Positions 8,722 to 16,782 of a stretch of 64,000 nucleotides of DNA are shown piece after piece. Within the stretch, counting starts at the first letter, position 1; each line of letters starts with the position of its first letter. This stretch comes from Candidatus Ozemibacter sibiricus. GTDB taxonomy: Bacteria; Muiribacteriota; Ozemobacteria; Ozemobacterales; Ozemobacteraceae. A model generated the notes under the pieces. The model ran no database searches and was not told the DNA's origin. It was given only the letters and a program-made list of their open reading frames with translations. The stretch covers positions 24,529 through 88,528 of the forward strand of contig QOQW01000025.1 in the NCBI GenBank assembly GCA_003327425.1, read 5' to 3'. The position numbers and the translations under genes are program-made.

Positions 8722-9714
8722 ATGCATATCCTGCCGATGACGATCACCTACACCGCGCGCGGCGAGGGGCGCCTGCCGCCGTTCAAACCGCCGCTGCTGC
8801 GAGGAGCGCTGGGGCGTGCGCTGGTGCGGATCGGCTGTCGCCGCCGCCAGCCGCCGTGCGACGACTGTCCGTACCGCCAGGGTTGCCTGTATTTCGGCCT
8901 GTATGTCGCCTTCCAAGACGAAACCCCACGGTTCGGCAACATGCGGATGCCGCCGCATCCGTACGTGATCCGGTGCGACAACGACCAGACCGCGTTCCAG
9001 CCCGGCGAGCGGTTGGACTTCGAGATGGTGCTGATCGGCCGCGCCAGCGGGTGGGCGCCCGCCATCGCGGTGGCGCTGGCCGAGGCGGGCGAACGGGGAT
9101 TCGGGGCCGGGCGCCATCCCTTCCGATTGGATGAGATCACCCTGCAGACAGCGGCGGGGCCGGTCGCGCTCTATGCGGATGGCGCGCTGCGGCGAGCGAC
9201 GATCGACGATCTGACCCTGCCCGACCTCACGCCCCTGCCGCTCTTGAAGGAAGAGCGGGCCAGTCATGGGGCGGTCGGGGCCGAGGCGAACGGGGGCCGC
9301 CAGTCGGTGCGGGTCGTGCTGCATACGCCCACGCGCTGGGCCAATCGCGTCGATGCGCGCACCCCGCTCGAGGCCCGAGCCTTCTTGAAGTCGGTGCTGC
9401 GCCGGGTCTCGTCGCTGTCGGCGTTCTGGGCCGATGATGAATGGCGCGAGGTGCCGTTCGGGGAAGTGCTGGGAACGCTCGAGGCGACGACGGTCGCCGC
9501 GCCCGACCTGCGCTGGGAAAGCCTGTCGCGCTATTCCCTCAGCCAGGGCACCAAGATCCCCCTGGAGGGCTGGGTCGGCACCTTCCTCTTGCGGCAGATT
9601 CCGGCGCGCTTTTCGGCCTTCGTCGGCCTGGCGCAGCCCTTGCATCTCGGCAAAGGCAGCGTGTTCGGCCTGGGCCGCTATTCCTGGCATCCATTGGAGG
9701 AAACGCCCGCATGA
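8722..9714 (+). CDS. cas6: Cas6 crRNA-processing endoribonuclease
   Basis: A 330-residue Cas6. Evidence is the Cys-rich segment CDDCPYRQGCLYFG near residue 50, the PPHPYVIRC strand, the conserved EGWVGTFLLR strand, and the C-terminal glycine-rich loop PLHLGKGSVFGLGRYSW. Cas6 cuts repeat RNA to make crRNA. It is the only processing enzyme in the two operons, so it probably serves both. A catalytic residue cannot be assigned by eye. It lies 19 bases after the TIGR03986 gene, and its stop overlaps the next start (ATGA). Confidence 0.85.
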   Translation: MHILPMTITYTARGEGRLPPFKPPLLRGALGRALVRIGCRRRQPPCDDCPYRQGCLYFGLYVAFQDETPRFGNMRMPPHPYVIRCDNDQTAFQPGERLDFEMVLIGRASGWAPAIAVALAEAGERGFGAGRHPFRLDEITLQTAAGPVALYADGALRRATIDDLTLPDLTPLPLLKEERASHGAVGAEANGGRQSVRVVLHTPTRWANRVDARTPLEARAFLKSVLRRVSSLSAFWADDEWREVPFGEVLGTLEATTVAAPDLRWESLSRYSLSQGTKIPLEGWVGTFLLRQIPARFSAFVGLAQPLHLGKGSVFGLGRYSWHPLEETPA

Positions 9715-10037
9715 AAATCTTCATTCTGGCCAATCGCGAACATGTCAAAGCCGATGTGGCGGCCTCGTACCCGCACGATGAGATCGCCTTGTTCTTGTAC
9801 AAACCCGACATGCAACCGTTCCTCGAGGTGGCCCTCGAGTTCGGGCGGGCCGTCATCGCGGGATCGACGGTCGGCGAGACGATCCGGCTCGTGGTGGCCG
9901 GGCCGGTCGCCATCGCCTACATTCTGGGCATGGCCTTCGCGCACGCGAGCCGCCACATCATCTTCGCCTACCTCGATCTCGAGAAGAAGCGGTATGTCGA
10001 CCTCGACCTCTCTGATCACAAAAGGGTGCATCTATGA
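9711..10037 (+). CDS. Small CARF/SAVED- or Csx20-like protein
   Basis: A 108-residue single-domain protein. It opens with a MKIFILANREH strand like a small Rossmann or CARF fold, and has a second strand-loop-helix RLVVAGPVAIAYILGMAFA followed by HIIFAYLDLEKKRYVDL. This last part resembles the C-terminal core of SAVED domains and also the ligand-binding end of Csx20-type ring nucleases. The stop overlaps the start of the CARF-HD-CYTH gene (ATGATGC), so the two products are probably made together. Possible roles are a cyclic-oligonucleotide-degrading ring nuclease or a sensing partner of the next protein. The family is not settled by eye. Confidence 0.55.
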   Translation: MKIFILANREHVKADVAASYPHDEIALFLYKPDMQPFLEVALEFGRAVIAGSTVGETIRLVVAGPVAIAYILGMAFAHASRHIIFAYLDLEKKRYVDLDLSDHKRVHL

Positions 10038-12589
10038 TGCTGCAAAATAGAGACAACTGGTTGTTCATCACGTTGGGCAGCCAGTTCGCCAATCTGACCG
10101 AGTTCCTCGATGCCTGGCGCCTGAAGCAAGAAGAACGCGATGGGGCGATCACCCGGGTGGTGGCCTTCGCCACTCGATTCACCGTAGGACAGCGGAATTG
10201 GCAAGCCGAAGAGCAATTGGTGCGCGACCGGCTCGCCGAAGACGAGCCTCCCTTGGCCCGAGACCACCTGGAAATCATCTATCTGCAGGGAAAAGACGGG
10301 CAATTTCTCGAAGACATCCGAACGGAAGAGGATGCCAACGGGGGCAAGACCACGATTCTGAGCACGGTGCAAAAACTCGACAAAGAGAGAAAAAACCGCG
10401 GCCCGAACTTCCCGCGGTTCCTTTTCTGCCTCGCCGGCGGGCGCAAGACCATGTCGTCCGATCTGATGCTGGCAGCGATGCTGACCCAACAGGACGACGA
10501 CCGGGTCTACCATCTGTTCGTCTATCCCGAAAACAACAACGCCTGTTATCACCTCCACCCCGCTCCAGAACCCAGTCAAGCCAAAGATGCCAAGAAGCCG
10601 GCCGCCGAATTCTACCTGGTCAAATATCCCGCCCCTTCCCTTTCGGGGCTGTACAGCAAACTCGTCGATGCCCACGTCTTCCAACCTGCCGACCTCGATC
10701 GCTTCAATGAGATCATCGCCTCGGTGACGAAAGCCATGGCCACCAACACGGCCCAGGCGTTCACCCTGGTCGGCGACATCCAAGACGCCGGCTTGCGCAG
10801 CCTGCTCATTCAGCTCATCGTGGAATGGAGCAGTCCCAGCGGGCAGGAACGCCTATGGGGCAACGATATCTACCGCTATTTCGTCGATCACGGATTCCAG
10901 CACGTCTGCAGCGTGCTGGGCCATGCCAGCCGGATCTGTTCGCTGATCGATCCGCCGCTCAGCGATGTCGAGCTGTTCGCGCTGGTGGCCGCCATCTGGC
11001 TCCATGATATTGGCATGTCTGGCGATGGCGGCACCACCGAGCGTCTCAAAGTCAGAGAATGCCACGGCGAACTTTCGGAGAAACGCATCATCCATGAAAT
11101 GGCCCGTTGGGAAGGGCCTCCCCAGAACGATCTTTTCAAGAAACTGGCGCCGGTGATCGGCACGATCGTCTCGTACCATCAGAAACACCGGCCGCTCGAT
11201 GAGGAACAAGCCAAAAGCGGCGGAAAAGGGCCCCCCCCTATCCCTAAACAGGTCGACAATCCCTTGATGGGTGAGGCGCCCGGCGCCTCCAGCGCCCCTG
11301 CCATTCGCACCCGGCTGCTGGCCGCCATTCTGCAGTTGTGCGACGCCTGCGATGTGCAAGAAAAGCGGCTTCTGCTCAGTCCCGACGAAAAAGATCGACG
11401 GACCAGGCAAGAGATGAAACAGTTGTTCGCGGCGTTCCTCGATCGGCTCGATCTGGTGAGACTTCAAAAGAGTGGTCAAGACGGGGCCCGATTGGCTGAT
11501 GAACTCGCCGAAGCCATCAACGGCCCCCCGCCCTCCCAAAAGCCATCGGAGGACGAGAAGCTGCGAAAATGCCTGAGCGCCCTCGATCTCGTCGATGACG
11601 AGAGATTTCGATCGCCGCCACCCGACCAACGCCTTCTCGAACTGGCCAAGGAATTGCGCTTGATGGGCGAGCAGTACCAGAATCACTACCTGTTGCACCA
11701 TCAATCGGCGCAGGTGACGATCGACCCGCCCGCCATCCTCGTCCAGCCCGGGCAGTTGCAGACCGGCCCTGGCCTTCGGCAAGCGCAGTACCTCAGGCAG
11801 ATTCGGCAGAACATCACCGACGATCTCGACCTCACCTTCACTATCCTTGCCGCCAGTCATGTAGAGATCGATCACGTGCGCATCGAGGGGATGGAACCGC
11901 GCGAACAGGAGATCAAATTCGCCATCCCTTCCCAGCACGTGCCAGACGTCCTGGCCTTCTTCCAGCCGAATCCCGTCTGGAAAGAGCTGGGCGGCTGTCG
12001 CGCGCAATGGAACAAAAAGACTGCGCAAATGGTGACAGATATCTATTTTGACACCCCTGACCGAGCGCTGGCCAACGGCGGCGCTGGCATCCGTTTGCGG
12101 GAAGAGGTGATCCGCGGGCGAACCCGGCGATTCCTCTGCTACAAGGGTCCCGCCGCCGGCGGGGGGGCGGTGGCCGACCGCGCCGAGTGGGAAATCCTGG
12201 TGACGGCCGAGGCGTGGCATGAGCCGCGCAAAGCTTTCGAACGATTGTACGAGAGGCTTTCTCAGGCCAAGGAACGTCTGCCCGATCCCCGCGATTTGAA
12301 AGAGGCCCTCACCCTGCGCAACCACCGGATCTTCCTGCCGCTGGTCCATGTCGATGCCGAGCTGTTCCAATCGAAATGCGGCCTGTACCTCGACGAGGTC
12401 GAGGTCGTTCACGACGACCGCCAGGAGAAATTCTACGAACTCGAAATCGAGAACTTCTTCGGGACGCCCGACCTTCTCGAAACCTTGCGACAGGAACTGC
12501 AGCAACACCTCTCCTTCCTTGAACCGGAAAGCCGGAACAAGTATCAGAAGAGCTTGTCGCTGATCATGCCAAGCTCGACCTCGAGCTGA
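10034..12589 (+). CDS. CARF(NE0113)-HD-CYTH fusion effector
   Basis: An 851-residue, three-domain protein. Residues 1-210 resemble the NE0113-type CARF domain (TIGR02584), with the diagnostic LAGGRKTM at 133-140 and RVYHLFVYPE after it. Residues 285-460 form an HD phosphohydrolase with all ligands visible: H290, H324-D325 (WLHDIGM), H344 and D437. Residues 620-845 form a CYTH (triphosphate tunnel) domain with the ExExK signature at E624/E626/K628, IYFDTPDRALANGGAGIRLR, the acidic strand DEVEVVHDDRQEKFYELEIE and a terminal SRNKYQKSL. CARF domains sense cyclic oligoadenylates made by Cas10. CYTH enzymes are thiamine/inorganic triphosphatases or class IV adenylyl cyclases. The protein may therefore be a nucleotide-consuming or second-messenger-making effector, with the HD domain acting on nucleotides or on the activator. 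Its start is coupled to the small upstream gene. Confidence 0.85.
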   Translation: MMLQNRDNWLFITLGSQFANLTEFLDAWRLKQEERDGAITRVVAFATRFTVGQRNWQAEEQLVRDRLAEDEPPLARDHLEIIYLQGKDGQFLEDIRTEEDANGGKTTILSTVQKLDKERKNRGPNFPRFLFCLAGGRKTMSSDLMLAAMLTQQDDDRVYHLFVYPENNNACYHLHPAPEPSQAKDAKKPAAEFYLVKYPAPSLSGLYSKLVDAHVFQPADLDRFNEIIASVTKAMATNTAQAFTLVGDIQDAGLRSLLIQLIVEWSSPSGQERLWGNDIYRYFVDHGFQHVCSVLGHASRICSLIDPPLSDVELFALVAAIWLHDIGMSGDGGTTERLKVRECHGELSEKRIIHEMARWEGPPQNDLFKKLAPVIGTIVSYHQKHRPLDEEQAKSGGKGPPPIPKQVDNPLMGEAPGASSAPAIRTRLLAAILQLCDACDVQEKRLLLSPDEKDRRTRQEMKQLFAAFLDRLDLVRLQKSGQDGARLADELAEAINGPPPSQKPSEDEKLRKCLSALDLVDDERFRSPPPDQRLLELAKELRLMGEQYQNHYLLHHQSAQVTIDPPAILVQPGQLQTGPGLRQAQYLRQIRQNITDDLDLTFTILAASHVEIDHVRIEGMEPREQEIKFAIPSQHVPDVLAFFQPNPVWKELGGCRAQWNKKTAQMVTDIYFDTPDRALANGGAGIRLREEVIRGRTRRFLCYKGPAAGGGAVADRAEWEILVTAEAWHEPRKAFERLYERLSQAKERLPDPRDLKEALTLRNHRIFLPLVHVDAELFQSKCGLYLDEVEVVHDDRQEKFYELEIENFFGTPDLLETLRQELQQHLSFLEPESRNKYQKSLSLIMPSSTSS

Positions 12590-12754
12590 ACAACTGCTCT
12601 GCCACGCAGGTTCACGGATTCTCGCAACCCCTTGCTTGGCCCATTTCTGCGGCGTGGGCCACATATCGAGCGTCTCTGGAGGCCGGCCAGCGCTTCTCGG
12701 CGCCGATGGACTTCGGGCAAGATTCGTCGAACGAACCGAAAGGAGAACGTCGGC

Positions 12755-13861
12755 ATGCCCCGTCTGATCGTCTCAACGTGCGGAATCAGCCTGTTTCTCA
12801 ACAGAGCTGACCCGGAGGCGAGAAAACAACTCACTCAGATCAGCCATGCCAAAACGATCGATTCTCACACCGAAACCCAGTTTCAAGAAACCATCATGGC
12901 GCCGGCGGTCCGTCGCCTGACTGGTGTCGCTCTGCGCCAGGCCGATCCCGCCCTCAGTGCGGAGATCAACGGCCTGTGCGGCCTGGCCTCGGCCGATCCC
13001 GCCACCGATCGGCGCGATGAACATTTCTTGCTGGCCAGCGATACCTGGATCGGCAGGAAAGCCGGCGAGGTGCTGGTCGATTGGCTGCGACAGCAAGGAA
13101 TCTCTGCGACGGAGATCGTCATCCCTGATCTGGTGGTCAATGACCTGGACGATTTCCACGCTGGCATCGATGCGCTGGTGAAATGGGTCGCCACCACCAT
13201 CCCCGGTTACCGCGACCGCCAGTACCGGGTCATCTTCCACCTGACCGGGGCCTACAAGGGTCTGATGGGGGCGATGGTGCCTCTTGGCATGCTCTGGGCG
13301 GACGAGATCGCCTATCGCTTCGAGAACAGCACGGTGATGGTACGCATTCCTCGCCTGCCGCTGAAGATCGATGACGGCGAGCTGGTCAGATCACGGCTGG
13401 CCCTGTTCCGACGCCTTGGCTGGGGAGGCGAAGTGCCCGCTTCGGAAGTCAACGGCATCCCCGAAGCTCTTCTGATGTCCTTGGACGGCTGCGCCGGGCT
13501 TTCCGCCTGGGGGACGCTGTACTGGCAGACTGTCAAAGAAATTTTGTACAAAGAACGCATCTGGGACTCTCCCTCCCCGCAGGTGATTCTGGGGCGACGC
13601 TTCCTCGAGGCAAGCGATGGACTGCCTCCGCGGCGACGGTTCGACCTCAATGAACGCATCGATGAATTGGCCCGCTTCCTGGAGTCGGACCGCGCCCCCG
13701 GCCGGATTCCCAGCAGCTTGCGGTTCAAACCCCTGCAGGGCGATCCTGTGCCAGGCTGTACGCATGAATTCTACGCCTGGTCGGATGGAGACGCCCGCCG
13801 GTGCTTCGGCCGGTTCGAGGGGTCGATCTTCCGAGTCGAGGTCCTCGGCAAGCACCTGTGA
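12755..13861 (+). CDS. CARF protein, APE2256 type, RelE-like tail?
   Basis: A 368-residue protein. The N-terminal half is an APE2256-type (TIGR02619) CARF domain: LIVSTCGISLFLNR at the start, and FHLTGAYKGLMGAMVPLGMLWADEIAYRFE around residues 160-190, ending in IPRLPLKID. Such domains bind cyclic oligoadenylate, and some cleave it. The C-terminal 100 residues (SLRFKPLQG, HEFYAWSDGDARRCFGRFEG) recall the RelE/ParE toxin fold found on some CARF proteins, which cuts mRNA on ribosomes; this is tentative. AAAGGAG lies 9 bases before the ATG. It is the last gene of operon A. Confidence 0.75.
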   Translation: MPRLIVSTCGISLFLNRADPEARKQLTQISHAKTIDSHTETQFQETIMAPAVRRLTGVALRQADPALSAEINGLCGLASADPATDRRDEHFLLASDTWIGRKAGEVLVDWLRQQGISATEIVIPDLVVNDLDDFHAGIDALVKWVATTIPGYRDRQYRVIFHLTGAYKGLMGAMVPLGMLWADEIAYRFENSTVMVRIPRLPLKIDDGELVRSRLALFRRLGWGGEVPASEVNGIPEALLMSLDGCAGLSAWGTLYWQTVKEILYKERIWDSPSPQVILGRRFLEASDGLPPRRRFDLNERIDELARFLESDRAPGRIPSSLRFKPLQGDPVPGCTHEFYAWSDGDARRCFGRFEGSIFRVEVLGKHL

Positions 13862-13883
13862 ACAGCCCTCCGCCAGCCATCGT

Positions 13884-13919
13884 CGCCTCGTCGCCAGGCC
13901 ATAGCCAGGCGACGAGGCG
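13884..13919. terminator. Bidirectional terminator hairpin between cas operons
   Basis: A 12-base perfect stem (CGCCTCGTCGCC / GGCGACGAGGCG) with an inner GGC/GCC pairing and CATA loop. It is centred in the 108-base gap between the two convergent cas operons. It has no T-run on either side. Its placement between the two 3' ends makes bidirectional termination or 3'-end protection the likely role. Confidence 0.7.
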
Positions 13920-13969
13920 GCGAGGACTAGGTCGGTGGCGACCTCATGACGTCCGCCGCCGAATCGCCG

Positions 13970-16177
13970 TCAGCATTTGAGTATTTTTACGAAACGGATG
14001 CGGGCTAGCTCTTGTTTTTTGGCCGATTCCACGACAAAGAACTCGGCCCTGGCCCCATCTTCCGTTTCAGAGGGAATGTCTTTGGCGTTGGTGATGATGG
14101 CCGAGGTGGTTTCACTGGGGAAGACGGACACCCACTGGCCTTGGGCATCTCTTTGCAGTTGCCCCTTGATCGTTTTTCCCTTCTGCAACTGGCTGACCTG
14201 CTTCTGAGGCTGGACGGGAGGCGGTGACCGCATTGACGACGGCGGCTCCCGCGCCGGAGTGGGCAGGGAAGGCGGCGGTTGGGGGCATCGCGGTTTCTCG
14301 GTCGCCACCATCAGGGGCGAGGGGAGGACCTTCCGCTCGCGAAATTCTTGCAAAGGCATGGTGGCGGTTTTCTCCCAGGCGGGGCGGCTTTGCCAATTGA
14401 GCATCAAATAGAGATCGCTCAATCTTTCGATGCTTTCCAGGCCGCGTTTCTCTGGCACCATCGGTTCGCCGGCTTTTCGGGCGTGGGCCAGCATGGCCTC
14501 GGCGAACCGCTCGATGAAGGACTGGGGATCGGCGGATTTGGCGCCCTCGTCGTTCCACGCTTCATACCGCCGAGAGCGATCGATCAGGGTGAGGGTCGGC
14601 GTCACGCGGATCGAACCGAAGCCCAGCGGCTTGGCCATGCCGATTTTGTGCGCGCACTCCGGAGGAAGGCGCACCGCCGCCAGCAGCGCCCCCAGTTCAA
14701 GGTCGGTCAAATTGGAGAACCGGATGCGCCCACGAAACCGGACATCCTTCTTCACGGGTCGCATCAAGCAGTGTTGCGTGTTCTGCGGACAATTGCTGGA
14801 CAGATCTTTCAAAAGAGCCTGCTGATCGGCTGCCGCGACCTGGCCGGCGGGGAGGCTGCGATGCCAGTAGAGCTTATGCCCGCGCACCTCGGCCCCATCT
14901 TCTCGGAGATAGGTGCGAAGCTGATCTGGCGCGGAAGAATCTTGTACCAGGTAGTGAGGGAAACAGGTGGGTTTCGGGGAGGACAGGATGTTCGGAACCA
15001 AGACCGGGTCGAGCCACTCACGATGGTCTCCGATCGCGACGGCATCTGCGAAAACGACTCGTCCTTTGAGCGTAGGTCCGTCGGTTTTCTGCCCCGCCAC
15101 GCGGCCGAACATGGCTTCGGCCAGATCGAGCCCGGCGGCCTTGTGCTCTTCTGGCAAAAGGTCGTACGGACTGCAATCGTAGGGCAGCCGAAACATCTGC
15201 GCCCGCCCGAAAAACACCAGGCCGTGGGGGTTGGCCTCAGGATCGACCTCATCGGGACGGCAGAGGAAGAAGACCGGCTCTCCTTCTCGGAGGGCCCCGG
15301 CGGCCGGCCGATGGGCTCCTTTCGGTTCATTTCGGGGGAAGGCTTGTTGCTGCCATTGAGTTATCTGATCATCATCGTGGAACCGCTCCCATAAGGTTTC
15401 TGGAATGGCCACCGGCTCGCCAGGTTGGCCGTAGAAGACGAACTCATGTTTCTTTCTCGGACTATTGCCCGTCAAAACCAGGGTCCCCTCGCTCCAGCCC
15501 GGTTCGCGCCGCTGATTGAACGATAGAGTTTCAACGACGTTGCGTTCGACCTTCACCCACACTTTTCGATGCTGAAATTTCCACGAAGGCTTATAGTTGC
15601 GGTCGGAAAATGTCACGCCCATCTTTTCGAGCAAAGTGCGCTCCACCCGGGCCACCTGGCATGGAGCGATGCACCAGTCTGATCCCCGGCGTTCAAGATA
15701 CCCCCCCTGCGGCTTGGTCGCCCCTTGGACCATCCGTTGGCGATAGGCTCTGCCCAACCGCGAAACATCGACCGTGCGGAAGAATGGCTTCTGGCGGGTC
15801 ACCGGTTGCACACGCGCGAACCCCAGAATTTCGACCAGCGTTCTGATCATGCCCCGCAAGCTCGAGCCTGGAATCACGGGGCGCCCGCTCGAGTCGAGGA
15901 ACGGTTCGCCCCGTAGACGGGCTTCGCGCGCATCCCAGCCGTGGGCGCGCCGTGCGACGGGGCCACGAATGAACAGCGGGGTCAAAGCGGTGATCTCGAG
16001 GTCGATCCATCCCGAATGGGTGCCAGGCAGGAACTCGTCGTGGTGTTCCCAGGGTTTGAGAGGGCCGTGGGCGGTGGCAATGCCTTCGGTCACCCAGAAG
16101 ACTTTTCTGGGCAGACGGATGAAGTTGTAGGGAGCGGTCGCCGCCCTCGACCGATCAGGGTCGCAATGCAGCCTCAT
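13970..16177 (-). CDS. TIGR03986-type RAMP protein, operon B
   Basis: A 735-residue RAMP protein, much longer than its operon A counterpart (475). It has YNFIRLPRKVFW near the start (the family's NPYNFVPL-type opening), the strand DLEITALTPLFIRGP, VIPGSSLRGMIRTLVE around residue 104, and the glycine-rich KIGMAKPLGFGSIRV loop. The C-terminal 75 residues after a Pro-rich linker form the family's separate beta domain (KGKTIKGQLQRDAQGQWVSV). The ATG at 16177 is chosen because GGAGG lies 6 bases upstream and it overlaps the csx19 stop (ATGA). It is the last gene of operon B. Confidence 0.8.
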   Translation of the reverse strand: MRLHCDPDRSRAATAPYNFIRLPRKVFWVTEGIATAHGPLKPWEHHDEFLPGTHSGWIDLEITALTPLFIRGPVARRAHGWDAREARLRGEPFLDSSGRPVIPGSSLRGMIRTLVEILGFARVQPVTRQKPFFRTVDVSRLGRAYRQRMVQGATKPQGGYLERRGSDWCIAPCQVARVERTLLEKMGVTFSDRNYKPSWKFQHRKVWVKVERNVVETLSFNQRREPGWSEGTLVLTGNSPRKKHEFVFYGQPGEPVAIPETLWERFHDDDQITQWQQQAFPRNEPKGAHRPAAGALREGEPVFFLCRPDEVDPEANPHGLVFFGRAQMFRLPYDCSPYDLLPEEHKAAGLDLAEAMFGRVAGQKTDGPTLKGRVVFADAVAIGDHREWLDPVLVPNILSSPKPTCFPHYLVQDSSAPDQLRTYLREDGAEVRGHKLYWHRSLPAGQVAAADQQALLKDLSSNCPQNTQHCLMRPVKKDVRFRGRIRFSNLTDLELGALLAAVRLPPECAHKIGMAKPLGFGSIRVTPTLTLIDRSRRYEAWNDEGAKSADPQSFIERFAEAMLAHARKAGEPMVPEKRGLESIERLSDLYLMLNWQSRPAWEKTATMPLQEFRERKVLPSPLMVATEKPRCPQPPPSLPTPAREPPSSMRSPPPVQPQKQVSQLQKGKTIKGQLQRDAQGQWVSVFPSETTSAIITNAKDIPSETEDGARAEFFVVESAKKQELARIRFVKILKC

Positions 16178-16782
16178 GCCGTTCCTCCTTCGATATGCAA
16201 AGCGATAGCTCGGGTGACAGCGGGGCGAACGGCGCCCGTCAACGCATCTTGGGTGAAATAGCGACGAATGACGAAATACAGCGGCCACCGCCGACGCTCG
16301 AAAAGGTCGGCGCCGATGGCGAGGGGAACTGCCTGGCGGGCTCCCGTTCCATCGCCGACCAAGGTGAACCCTTGGCGGGCCTCGGCCAGGACCCGATCGG
16401 CGCGCAGCAACCATCGCTCGTCGGCTGGTCGCCAGGGCTCTGCGGAAGCGTTCTCTCGGGCATCGGTCAGCCGGCGGCCCCGCCAGCGGTCCTCCTGGCG
16501 CCAGAGGAGGATCTCGCCGCCCTCGCCGAACACTCGCACTTCCTGCAGTTTTTCCGGGCAGAGCGACGGAACTTGTTCGGGGTAGGCCATGTGCCCGAAG
16601 ACCCACGGCCCACCACCATCGTTCTCGCGTCGACCCCAGGCGATGCCATCGTCGAGGCGGGCCAGGGCCCAGCCCAGGCCGGCGGCTTCGACCGGCGAAG
16701 CCGCACGACCCGCCAGCCATCTCACCACTTCCGCACACGTCGTCGTCTCGAGCGATTGCAGAAGACAACCATGGATGTTCAT
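16174..16782 (-). CDS. csx19: Csx19 (TIGR03984-like), operon B
   Basis: A 202-residue Csx19-type protein. The family pattern is clear: DDGIAWGRRENDG, LQEVRVFGEGGEILLWRQED, ADERWLLRADRVLAEARQGFTLV, then WPLYFVIRRYFTQDALTG. Csx19 accompanies Csx10-type complexes. GGAGG lies 7 bases before the ATG, and the gene overlaps both neighbours by 4 bases (ATGA), so it is translated as part of a tight block. The homologue in operon A is 6746-7285. Confidence 0.7.
   Translation of the reverse strand: MNIHGCLLQSLETTTCAEVVRWLAGRAASPVEAAGLGWALARLDDGIAWGRRENDGGGPWVFGHMAYPEQVPSLCPEKLQEVRVFGEGGEILLWRQEDRWRGRRLTDARENASAEPWRPADERWLLRADRVLAEARQGFTLVGDGTGARQAVPLAIGADLFERRRWPLYFVIRRYFTQDALTGAVRPAVTRAIALHIEGGTA

Noticed and set aside
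14279..15394. Long plus-strand open frame opposite the TIGR03986 RAMP gene
   Set aside because: The minus-strand protein has clear family motifs and a ribosome site; the plus frame shows no recognisable domain.
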